Assembly (NCBI GenBank): GCA_023666965.1
Contig: JAMPAZ010000002.1
Coordinates: 61,223 to 125,222, forward strand
Reading direction: 5' to 3'
Source of the DNA: Muribaculum sp.
Lineage (GTDB): Bacteria; Bacteroidota; Bacteroidia; Bacteroidales; Muribaculaceae
Length of the DNA stretch: 64,000 nucleotides
Both the position numbers and the translations under genes were made by a program. The notes below the pieces were generated by a model. The model did no database searches and was not told where the DNA came from. It saw nothing but the letters and a program-made list of their open reading frames with translations. This document shows, piece after piece, positions 36,440 through 44,236 of this stretch; position 1 is the first letter of the stretch, and the number at the start of each line of letters is the position of its first letter.

Positions 36440-39400
36440 TTAAAAGTCAATATTGAGGCCGAAGATGTAAGATTTGGGCGACGGGTAATAAGAATTGTCA
36501 AATCCGGGTTCAAAGAGAGAACCGTTGAAGTCCGGGTCATAGCCGTCATATCCGCTGAACGTCAAGAGATTCTGACCGGTGAAAGAGACGCGGACATTTT
36601 CAACATAGCCCTTTAAGAATTTAGGCTTCCAATTGTAACCGATGGATATTGAACTGATGCGGAAGAAAGAAGCATCTTCGAGCCAGCGGTCATTGTACTC
36701 ATACGAGTTGCGGTTGTCGCCATATATTGGACGCGGATTCTTGGAACCGGTGTTTGTAGGTGACCAATAGTCATAACCGGCGTATGCATTCTTGCAGTCC
36801 ATAAGGCTATTCATGACGCGGCTTGCTTCATTGTAAACAGTCACACCAAGTTTACCGTAACCGGTTATACCGAGGTCGAAATTTTTCCATGTAGCCTGAA
36901 TGTTGATACCAAATTCGAGTTTCGGCCAGGGATTACCGCATATTACACGGTCGTCAGTAGTGATTTCACCGTCACCGTTAGCATCAACATAGCGAATATC
37001 GCCGGGGCCGGCATTCGGCTGAATCACCTTACCTTCAGAGTTCTTGTAATTATTGACTTCTTCCTGCGACTGGAAAATACCGTCAGTCTTCAGGAGGTAG
37101 AACATACCGATTGGCTGACCGACACGGGTGGTAGAAGTAGATGTATATTGTTCCTTCTTACCATAGCCGAACTTAAGAAGTTTGTTCTTCGAGTGTGCGG
37201 CGTTTACAGAAACGGAGTAAGAGAAGTCCTTGGTCGGACGGTCACGCCATGTTACAGATACCTCGAATCCCTTATTTTCGATTGAGGCAGCGTTGACGTT
37301 AGGGTTAGACCCGGCGTTACCGGTGGTCATAAGCAACGGAAGAGCCGTTAAAACGTCGTGGGATGTAGAAATATAGTATTCGGCAGAAAGCGAAAGTCGA
37401 TTATTTAGGAAGCTAAGATCGAGACCGATGTTCTTTTGTTCCATGGTTTCCCAGCTTAAATCCATATTGGAGAGCTTTTCCACGGTCTGACCGATAGTGG
37501 CACCCTTGCCGTCGCCATTAAACAGATACTGCGCATAGCTGTTGATAAACATCTGATAATCATAGTAACCGATATTTTGGCTACCGAGCTTACCCCAGTT
37601 GGCACGGATCTTAAGGTCGTTAATCCAGTCTACATTGAAGAACTTCTCCTGGCTGATACGCCAAGCGACCGATGCCGAGGGGAACGTCCCCCATCGTTTG
37701 CCCTTTGCAAAGCGCGAAGAACCGTCGATACGTCCGGTAAGGCTCAACAGATAGCGTCCCTTATAGTCATAATTGATACGCCCGAGATAGGAAATCAACG
37801 TAGCGGCATTGAATGATCCAGATGCAGAAGGATCGCTAGTACCGGCTGATACGGTGTGGAGATACTCGCCACCGGATGTCTGAATCAAATTTTTCAGCGA
37901 TGCGGAACTTGATTTGTGGGTACTCTTCTGATATGTATTTCCGACAATAGCATCCACATGATGTCCGGCAAACTCCTTGTTGAAAGAAAGCGTGTTTTCT
38001 ACAAGGTAGTTATATCTTCTGGACCATGACGAAGTGGATGAAGAAGGACTGTCGCTCATGTTTAGTGCACATCCAAAGCCTTTTGACCAACTGGTATTGT
38101 TCGAGTCGGAAATATCGGCGCCGAGATTAAGTTTATACTTCAAGAATGGGAAGATTTGAAGTTCTGCCCAAGCAACACCACGAATAAATACATATTCATT
38201 CAGGTTGCCACCATTATTAATAACTGCAATAGGGTTATCACCGAGCGCGCGGGCATTGGTCTGATTGCCACGTCCATATCCATGAGTAGTAGCAAATTCG
38301 CTGTCGTCGTACACAGGAATGGTAGGAATCATGTGTGTGACATCCTTGATTCCCGCACCGTTATTCCTAATTTTCGTGCGCGATACAGAGATATTTTCGC
38401 CGTAAGTTAGGCGGCCAAGTTTGCCCTGACTGTTGATGCGGGCAGAAAGGCGACTCATTCCACGTCCTTTCATGGTACCGGTATTGTCCATGTAATTAAG
38501 TGACGCGCGGTAAGTGCCATGCTGCGAGCCTCCTGACATGCTGACATCGTAGCTCTGCATCACACCGGTCTTAAAAAGTTCGTCCTGCCAGTCGGTGTTA
38601 TTGTCCCAATGATCCATTCTCTGCGTTACACCTTCAACACCAAGCGCGATAGCGTTGTCGAATGCGGCATCATAGAGCGCCTTCCATTCGTCGGCATCGG
38701 CATAATCCAGACGCGGAAGCTCCTGGATGGCGAGCTGAGCCCTGAAATTGAAACGAGTGCGGCCTTCTTGTCCGCGTTTGGTCGTGATGATAATCACGCC
38801 GTTTGCAGCGCGCGAACCATAAATAGCCGCGGCTGAGGCATCCTTAAGTACTTGGATAGACTCAATGTCGTTGACGTTGAAGTTAACGTCGTTTGACGAC
38901 GGCATACCGTCGATGACGTAAAGAGGGTCGTTATTGGTAAGGTTGGCCGTACCGCGAATCTGAATCGAAGGGAGCGAACCGATTTCACCGCCGGAACGTA
39001 CGCTCACACCGGCAGCCGCACCCTGAAGGAGGTCGCCGATAGAATTATTGGTCTTCTGCTGGTAGTCTTCGGCTTTCACCACCGACACGGCACCGGTCAA
39101 GTCGGCCTTTTTAACCGTACCATAACCAATGGCCACGACTTCGTCGAGTTCGATGCCGGCTTCCTTCATAGTGACATTAATCTCTGTGCGATCCTTAACC
39201 GGGACTTCGATTGTTTCAAGTCCGACGTAAGAGAATACAAGAGTAGCACTGCCGTTGACTCCCGACAAAGTATAATTTCCGTTTACGTCTGTAGAAGTTC
39301 CGTTAGTGGTGTTTTTAACCATAACGGTAGCTCCGATTACACCCTCGCCGTCTTCAGTGGTGACGGTACCTTTGACTGTCGTTTGCGCCCAAGCCGGTAA

Positions 39401-39487
39401 TGCCGACAAGCACACCATCCATAAAGCCACAGTCTTGAAGAACGTCCTGACGCTCTCCGTAGTCTTCATTTTGCAATTGAATCTCAT
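36440..39487 (-). CDS. SusC/RagA-family TonB-dependent oligosaccharide transporter
   Basis: 1015 residues from the ATG at 39487; an ATG six codons later (39469) gives an equally good signal peptide (FFKTVALWMVCLSALPAWAQ). A carboxypeptidase-D-like domain (about 36-110, VKGTVTTEDGEGVIGATV) is followed by the TonB box region and plug (DEVVAIGYGTVKKADLTGAV, IQIRGTANLTNNDPLYVIDG, KDASAAAIYGSRAANGVIII). The barrel ends in YIFGLNIDF. It imports a glycan fragment with its SusD partner. A TAnnTTTG promoter lies about 50 bases upstream. Confidence 0.98.
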   Translation of the reverse strand: MRFNCKMKTTESVRTFFKTVALWMVCLSALPAWAQTTVKGTVTTEDGEGVIGATVMVKNTTNGTSTDVNGNYTLSGVNGSATLVFSYVGLETIEVPVKDRTEINVTMKEAGIELDEVVAIGYGTVKKADLTGAVSVVKAEDYQQKTNNSIGDLLQGAAAGVSVRSGGEIGSLPSIQIRGTANLTNNDPLYVIDGMPSSNDVNFNVNDIESIQVLKDASAAAIYGSRAANGVIIITTKRGQEGRTRFNFRAQLAIQELPRLDYADADEWKALYDAAFDNAIALGVEGVTQRMDHWDNNTDWQDELFKTGVMQSYDVSMSGGSQHGTYRASLNYMDNTGTMKGRGMSRLSARINSQGKLGRLTYGENISVSRTKIRNNGAGIKDVTHMIPTIPVYDDSEFATTHGYGRGNQTNARALGDNPIAVINNGGNLNEYVFIRGVAWAELQIFPFLKYKLNLGADISDSNNTSWSKGFGCALNMSDSPSSSTSSWSRRYNYLVENTLSFNKEFAGHHVDAIVGNTYQKSTHKSSSASLKNLIQTSGGEYLHTVSAGTSDPSASGSFNAATLISYLGRINYDYKGRYLLSLTGRIDGSSRFAKGKRWGTFPSASVAWRISQEKFFNVDWINDLKIRANWGKLGSQNIGYYDYQMFINSYAQYLFNGDGKGATIGQTVEKLSNMDLSWETMEQKNIGLDLSFLNNRLSLSAEYYISTSHDVLTALPLLMTTGNAGSNPNVNAASIENKGFEVSVTWRDRPTKDFSYSVSVNAAHSKNKLLKFGYGKKEQYTSTSTTRVGQPIGMFYLLKTDGIFQSQEEVNNYKNSEGKVIQPNAGPGDIRYVDANGDGEITTDDRVICGNPWPKLEFGINIQATWKNFDLGITGYGKLGVTVYNEASRVMNSLMDCKNAYAGYDYWSPTNTGSKNPRPIYGDNRNSYEYNDRWLEDASFFRISSISIGYNWKPKFLKGYVENVRVSFTGQNLLTFSGYDGYDPDFNGSLFEPGFDNSYYPSPKSYIFGLNIDF

Positions 39488-39537
39488 GTTCTTTATAAGG
39501 TTAAGAAAAAAATGATTTGGTTCGTTAGATTCCGTCC

Positions 39538-39545
39538 CAAAGATA
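39538..39545 (-). promoter_or_regulatory. Promoter of the susCD operon
   Basis: TATCTTTG on the minus strand (complement of 39538-39545) matches TAnnTTTG. No TTTG at the -33 position is apparent, which fits activator-dependent PUL promoters controlled by an HTCS. Confidence 0.6.
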
Positions 39546-39601
39546 GAGATTGCCCAGTAAACGAATGAGGATTTTTCTTAATTTAAAGAGGATACTCGTA
39601 T

Positions 39602-39653
39602 AATTTCACTTAACATCAAGCTTTTATCCCCCGGACAAAGTATAAGTGAAATT
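39602..39653. repeat. 11-bp inverted repeat upstream of susC
   Basis: AATTTCACTTA (39602-39612) and TAAGTGAAATT (39643-39653) are perfect inverted repeats 30 bases apart. They lie 57-108 bases upstream of the susC -7 box and about 54 bases upstream of the divergent DJ-1 promoter. A possible HTCS operator, or a cruciform or terminator-like element. Confidence 0.5.
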
Positions 39654-39706
39654 CCCGATGTCAAACCGCGCAGTAATCAAATAAATTGTCAAAACTTCAT
39701 AATTAA

Positions 39707-39738
39707 TTTGTTCGATTGATAAATAATTAATACATTTG
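39707..39738 (+). promoter_or_regulatory. Promoter of the DJ-1 gene
   Basis: TTTG at 39707-39710, 20 bases, TACATTTG at 39731-39738: a perfect Bacteroidetes promoter about 38 bases before the ATG at 39777. Confidence 0.8.
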
Positions 39739-39776
39739 GCGACAGAACAAATCGATCCTTAAAACATATACTGATT

Positions 39777-40331
39777 ATGAACACTTCTTATTTATTCTTG
39801 GCAGAAGGCTTCGAGGAAATCGAAGCAATTGCCCCGGTCGACATCATGCGCAGAGCAGGAATGACTGTTTATACCGTCTCCATCACCGACGATCTTATAG
39901 TTAAAGGCGCACACGGAATGGAGATCAAAGCCGACAAATTAATCTCCGAAATCGACAGTTACGACGCCGAATGGCTCATATTGCCGGGCGGGATGCCGGG
40001 AGCGACTAATCTCGCAGCGTGCGGAGAACTGTCAGACATTCTTAAGAACCAATGGATCAAGGGGGGCAAAATCGCCGCTATCTGCGCCTCGCCGGCAGTC
40101 GTGCTGGGACCCTTGGGCATCCTGCGTGGCCAGGATGCCACTTGCTATCCCACGTTCCGGGCCGACTTGGTAAAGAGCGGAGCTAAGTACGTGGATCAAC
40201 GAGTCGTTGAAAGCGGTAATCTTGTGACCTCCAACGGCCCTTCGTCGGCTCTTCTGTTCGGATATTCGATAGTCAGCATCACGCTCGGCAACGATGTCGC
40301 TTCATCCGTAGCATCGGGCATGTTGGTATAA
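39777..40331 (+). CDS. DJ-1/PfpI family protein
   Basis: 184 residues. The N-terminus SYLFLAEGFEEIEAIAPVD supplies the conserved Glu near 13-14, and the nucleophile Cys is in IAAICASPAVVLG near residue 103. The sequence ends ITLGNDVASSVASGMLV. It is the YajL/ThiJ/DJ-1 type, associated with oxidative-stress protection, protein deglycase or glyoxalase activity, and chaperone effects. It has its own promoter and is followed after 80 bases by ilvE. Confidence 0.93.
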   Translation: MNTSYLFLAEGFEEIEAIAPVDIMRRAGMTVYTVSITDDLIVKGAHGMEIKADKLISEIDSYDAEWLILPGGMPGATNLAACGELSDILKNQWIKGGKIAAICASPAVVLGPLGILRGQDATCYPTFRADLVKSGAKYVDQRVVESGNLVTSNGPSSALLFGYSIVSITLGNDVASSVASGMLV

Positions 40332-40412
40332 GGCCATCTTTTTGAGGTAAAAGTAGTGCATATTTAACTTTTTTTCCTAAATTCGCACGACGTAATCAAA
40401 CTATTAACCTCT

Positions 40413-41435
40413 ATGAGTACAGAATTAGAATGGGGAAAGCTGTCATTCGGCTATATCCCGACTGACTATAATGTCCGTTGCTATTATCGCAACGGCAAGT
40501 GGGGCGACATCGAAGTCTCTCAGTCGGAGACCATCGAGCTGCATATAGCGGCCACGGCTCTTCACTATGGTCAGGAAGTGTTTGAGGGACTTAAAGCTTT
40601 CCGCCGCAAAGACGGTAAAATCGGTATTTTCCGCCTTGAGGAAAACGCAAAGCGAATCATCGAATCGGCAAAAGGTCTGATGATGGAGCCGGTCCCCGAA
40701 GAACTCTTCGTGGAGATGGTAAAGAAAGTGGTAAAACTCAATGAGCGGTTTGTGCCCCCTTACGGAAGCGGAGCTTCGCTGTATATCCGTCCGTTGGAAA
40801 TAGGCACATCGGCGCAGGTGGGCGTGAAACCGGCTAAAGAGTATGCATTCATCATTCTCGTCAGCCCCGTAGGCCCGTATTTTAAGGAAGGCTTCAAACC
40901 GACGAATATATGCATCACGCGTCGATTTGATCGCGTAGCACCTAAGGGAACCGGACGATGGAAAGTCGGAGGCAATTATGCCGCAAGTCTGGAAGCCGGT
41001 GAGCTCGCCCACTCCATGGGATATTCAGCAGTGCTCTACCTCGATCCTAAGGAAAAGAAATATCTCGACGAATGCGGTCCGGCGAACTTCTTCGCAATCA
41101 AGAACGGGCGCTACATCACTCCCGCCTCAGAATCGATTTTGCCGTCGATTACCAACAAAAGCTTCATGCAGCTTGCCAAAGACATGGGCATCGAAGTAGA
41201 ATGCCGCCACATTCCTGTGGAGGAACTTGCCGAGGTGCAGGAAGCGGCAGCCTGCGGAACAGCGGCCGTGGCCTCACCCATCGGTGAAATAGACGACCTC
41301 GACACCGACCACAAGTATGTCATCAGCCAAGACGGCAACCCCGGGCCTGTCACTACAGCCCTCTACAATAAACTCCGCGCCATCCAGCTCGGAGAAGAAG
41401 AGGATATTCATGGCTGGAACACTATCCTTGACTGA
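40413..41435 (+). CDS. ilvE: Branched-chain amino acid aminotransferase
   Basis: 340 residues, fold-type IV PLP aminotransferase. It shows ALHYGQEVFEGLKAFRRKDG, SGASLYIRPLEIGTSAQVGV, the PLP Lys near 184 in GTGRWKVGGNYAAS, and CGTAAVASPIGEI. It is the larger, eukaryote-like BCAT form common in Bacteroidetes. It interconverts Val, Leu and Ile with their 2-oxo acids. A strong terminator follows 22 bases after the stop. Confidence 0.96.
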   Translation: MSTELEWGKLSFGYIPTDYNVRCYYRNGKWGDIEVSQSETIELHIAATALHYGQEVFEGLKAFRRKDGKIGIFRLEENAKRIIESAKGLMMEPVPEELFVEMVKKVVKLNERFVPPYGSGASLYIRPLEIGTSAQVGVKPAKEYAFIILVSPVGPYFKEGFKPTNICITRRFDRVAPKGTGRWKVGGNYAASLEAGELAHSMGYSAVLYLDPKEKKYLDECGPANFFAIKNGRYITPASESILPSITNKSFMQLAKDMGIEVECRHIPVEELAEVQEAAACGTAAVASPIGEIDDLDTDHKYVISQDGNPGPVTTALYNKLRAIQLGEEEDIHGWNTILD

Positions 41436-41457
41436 TATTAATCGCTAACTATATTAT

Positions 41458-41492
41458 AAAGAGCCTTGGCAGCGCCCAAGGCTCTTTATTTG
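41458..41492 (+). terminator. Terminator of ilvE
   Basis: AAAGAGCCTTGG (41458-41469) pairs perfectly with CCAAGGCTCTTT (41476-41487), followed by ATTTG. It sits only about 8 bases before the next start codon. Confidence 0.85.
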
Positions 41493-41499
41493 AATAAAA

Positions 41500-42081
41500 A
41501 TGTTTGACTACCAATCTTTAATAGACAAATACTATCCCGTGTCGGAACCGGAACTTCGTGCCATCTACATGAAGCACGGCACTCAAGTGGCAGATCTCGC
41601 TGTGGAAATCAACGAAGCCTGCGGTCTCGGGTTGGATCCTGAAGATGTCAGGGGAGCCGCCATGACCCATGACATAGGCATTTTCGCCACTGACGCAAAA
41701 GGTATTCACTGCCACGGGACAGAGCCTTATCTGCTCCACGGAATAATCGGGGCAGAACTTCTGCGCAAAGAAGGTGCTCCGGAAGAGTGGGCACGCGTGG
41801 CCGAACGCCATACAGGATCTGGAATTACAGCCGAGGACGTAATCATGCTTGACCTGCCGTTTCCGGTGGCCGACTACTGCCCCGTGACTATGTTGGAAAA
41901 ACTCATTTGCTACGCCGACAAGTTCTACTCCAAGAGCGGATCCATGCAACGTAAAAGCTTCGACCGCGCACGCATGTCAATCGCCCGCCACGGAAGCGAT
42001 GCGTTGGCCCGATTTGATCGTCTACACAAGCTGTTTACCCCAAAGGATGCCCCTGACCCAGTTCAGAGCATCAATTCATAG
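41500..42081 (+). CDS. HD-domain hydrolase
   Basis: 193 residues, cytoplasmic. The HD metal motif is MTHDIGIF near 55-62, with the first His in MKHGTQVADLAVEI and a downstream ERHTGSGI and CYADKFYSK. It resembles small HD phosphohydrolases of unknown substrate. It starts right after the ilvE terminator, so it may rely on read-through or a promoter inside ilvE; none is clear. Its last 19 bases overlap the convergent GNAT gene. Confidence 0.85.
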   Translation: MFDYQSLIDKYYPVSEPELRAIYMKHGTQVADLAVEINEACGLGLDPEDVRGAAMTHDIGIFATDAKGIHCHGTEPYLLHGIIGAELLRKEGAPEEWARVAERHTGSGITAEDVIMLDLPFPVADYCPVTMLEKLICYADKFYSKSGSMQRKSFDRARMSIARHGSDALARFDRLHKLFTPKDAPDPVQSINS

Positions 42082-42581
42082 TCGACTATGTCAAGGTAGC
42101 GTCCGAACTTAAATCCCACCTCCTTAAACATCGACACCTGCTTAAACCCAAGCCTTTGGTGAAACGCGATGCTGGCCGAATTATTGCCGGTAATACATGC
42201 TATCAAGGCATGGCACCCTGCACGTCGACATTCTTCAATCAACCGATCCATCAATATCTCGCCGATATGGCAATGCTTTTTCGACGAATCGACATAGACG
42301 GTTGTCTCCCATGTCTTGCCGTAAGCGGCTCGCTCCTTCCAATTATGCGCGTAGCAATAACCCACCACCCGGCCATCGGCTTCGGCAACAAAGTAGGGGT
42401 ATTTACATGCTAAATCGGCAACTCGGCCACGCATAGCTTCCACACTGAGAGCCTCAGTCTCAAACGATATGGCTGTATTGACCACATATTCATTATAAAT
42501 CTCAGCTATCGCCTCCGCGTCTGACGGCGCAACGCTTCTGACCGTCACCTCACAGGGGGCGCTTTGACCCTTTTCTTCCAT
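42063..42581 (-). CDS. GNAT N-acetyltransferase (phosphinothricin acetyltransferase-like)
   Basis: 172 residues from the ATG at 42581; the frame is open upstream but that part looks unconserved. The GNAT core shows VTVRSVAPSDAEAIAEIYNE, YVDSSKKHCHIGEILMDRLI in the acetyl-CoA loop region (the usual Q/RxxGxG/A is weak), ACITGNNSASIAFHQRLGF, and DIVDYELML at the end. The family (PAT/MnaT) acetylates phosphinothricin, methionine sulfoximine or related amino acids. It is convergent with the HD gene. Confidence 0.88.
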   Translation of the reverse strand: MEEKGQSAPCEVTVRSVAPSDAEAIAEIYNEYVVNTAISFETEALSVEAMRGRVADLACKYPYFVAEADGRVVGYCYAHNWKERAAYGKTWETTVYVDSSKKHCHIGEILMDRLIEECRRAGCHALIACITGNNSASIAFHQRLGFKQVSMFKEVGFKFGRYLDIVDYELML

Positions 42582-42729
42582 AAAGCACTCTCTTTTAACC
42601 GACCCCATCAACAACGTGGCCGGAATCCAATTATATTGCAAAATTAATCAAATCTGACATTCACCGATATATTTCACCGTCCAAATCACCGAGAGAATTT
42701 CGTCAGTGAGAATTTCGTCAGATTTAAAA

Positions 42730-42761
42730 TTTGCATATTTCTCGGAAGTTCACTAACTTTG
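42730..42761 (+). promoter_or_regulatory. Promoter of the GH43-GH31-GH97 operon
   Basis: TTTG at 42730-42733, 20 bases, perfect TAACTTTG at 42754-42761. Predicted start near 42768. Confidence 0.85.
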
Positions 42762-42772
42762 TCAATATAGAT

Positions 42773-42831
42773 GCACATAATCGAACCACGACCCTATAAA
42801 ACGGATCATGGTTCCATTATGTGCTTTTTTT
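42773..42831 (+). terminator. Leader terminator (attenuator) of the glycosidase operon
   Basis: GCACATAAT (42773-42781) pairs with ATTATGTGC (42816-42824), extended inward by AACCACGA (42784-42791) with TCATGGTT (42806-42813, one mismatch). A run of seven T (42825-42831) follows. It begins about 5 bases after the predicted transcription start and 25 bases before the ATG, so it should stop most transcripts unless relieved. Confidence 0.75.
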
Positions 42832-42855
42832 GTATCATCTCACATTATTAGTAAA

Positions 42856-44190
42856 ATGGAAAAATTAAGATTACTTACAATCGCAGCCGTCACTTGTGCG
42901 GCCATGACGGCTACCGGACAGAACAAGACTATAATCCAGACCAAATACACCGCCGACCCGGCACCTATGGTTTATAACGACACCATTTACCTTTACACAT
43001 CGCACGACGAAGACGATGCCCAGAGCTACGGATTCAAGATGAAGAACTGGCTTCTGTTTACCTCAACCGACATGGTGAACTGGACCGACCATGGAGCCGT
43101 GGCATCGCTCGACGACTTCAAATGGTATCCGGGCGACAACGGAGCATGGGCCATACAAGTGGTCGAACGCAACGGCAAGTTCTACATGTACTGTCCTATA
43201 CATGGCCACGGCATAGGGGTCCTGGTAGCCGACACCCCTTACGGACCGTTCAAAGATCCGATCGGAAAGCCACTCGTATGGCAACGCGAACACTGGGACG
43301 ACATAGACCCCACAGTGTTCATCGACGATGACGGACAGGCCTACATGTACTGGGGCAATCCGAGTCTATACTGCGTGAAGCTGAACGAGGACATGGTCAC
43401 TACTGACGGCCCGATTATGAAGATGCCCCACATAGCCGACTATCAGGAAGGTCCATGGTTCTACAAGCGTGGACACCGATACTACCTCGCTTTTGCTTCG
43501 ACATGCTGCCCCGAGGGTATCGGATATGCCATGAGCCTATCGCCTCTCGGTCCCTGGGAATACAAAGGCCACATCATGGACCACACTCCTCGCACCAGAG
43601 GCAATCATCCGGGAATTATAGACTACAAGGGCAAAAGCTACGTGTTCGGACATAGCTACGACATATTACGCATCGAGACTCCCGACCACCACGAACGCCG
43701 TAGCGTGGAAGCGGCAGAGATGACCTACAATCCTGACGGAACAATAAAGGAGGTACCTTATTGGCGCGACGCACCTCTCAAGCAGATCGAATGGCTCGAT
43801 CCATACCGCAGAGTCGAAGCGGAGACTATGGCATGGGGCTACGGACTCGGCGCGAATAAAATAGACAACCGCAACTCATATCTAACCAAAATTGACACAG
43901 GCGACTCGATCAGAATAGACGGTGTCAATTTCGGCAAAGGGGCATCGGAATTCTCTGCTTACGTGGCCACGGACAAGCCAGGATGCTCCATTGAACTGCA
44001 CCTCGATTCTGCCGACGGACCACTCGTAGGCCGACTCGACATCGAACCGACCGGAGCCTCAGGCTCATACACTCTGCAAAACTGCAAGGTCAAAGGAGCC
44101 AAGGGCATACACGACCTCGTCATGACTTTTGACGGAGGCTCGGCCCAGTCCGACCTAATGAACATCGACTACTGGAAATTTTCTAAATAA
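42856..44190 (+). CDS. GH43-family glycosidase with C-terminal CBM6
   Basis: 444 residues from the ATG at 42856; upstream in-frame codons fall inside the leader hairpin. It has a signal peptide (LLTIAAVTCAAMTATGQ). The five-bladed GH43 propeller (about 20-315) shows the catalytic base Asp in YTADPAPMVYNDTIYLY, the pKa-modulating Asp in DDIDPTVFIDDDGQAYMYWG and the acid Glu in YQEGPWFYKRGHRYYLAF. A CBM6 (about 325-444, RVEAETMAWGYGLG, HDLVMTFDGG) ends the protein. Likely alpha-arabinofuranosidase or beta-xylosidase acting on arabinoxylan-type side chains. First gene of a three-glycosidase operon. Confidence 0.92.
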   Translation: MEKLRLLTIAAVTCAAMTATGQNKTIIQTKYTADPAPMVYNDTIYLYTSHDEDDAQSYGFKMKNWLLFTSTDMVNWTDHGAVASLDDFKWYPGDNGAWAIQVVERNGKFYMYCPIHGHGIGVLVADTPYGPFKDPIGKPLVWQREHWDDIDPTVFIDDDGQAYMYWGNPSLYCVKLNEDMVTTDGPIMKMPHIADYQEGPWFYKRGHRYYLAFASTCCPEGIGYAMSLSPLGPWEYKGHIMDHTPRTRGNHPGIIDYKGKSYVFGHSYDILRIETPDHHERRSVEAAEMTYNPDGTIKEVPYWRDAPLKQIEWLDPYRRVEAETMAWGYGLGANKIDNRNSYLTKIDTGDSIRIDGVNFGKGASEFSAYVATDKPGCSIELHLDSADGPLVGRLDIEPTGASGSYTLQNCKVKGAKGIHDLVMTFDGGSAQSDLMNIDYWKFSK

Positions 44191-44236
44191 CAACGCTACT
44201 CGTAACGGCGCTAACTTAACCGCAAATTTTTGCCAA

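Noticed and set aside
40443-41012. A 189-residue minus-strand open frame inside ilvE
   Set aside because: Antisense shadow of the aminotransferase; no independent support.
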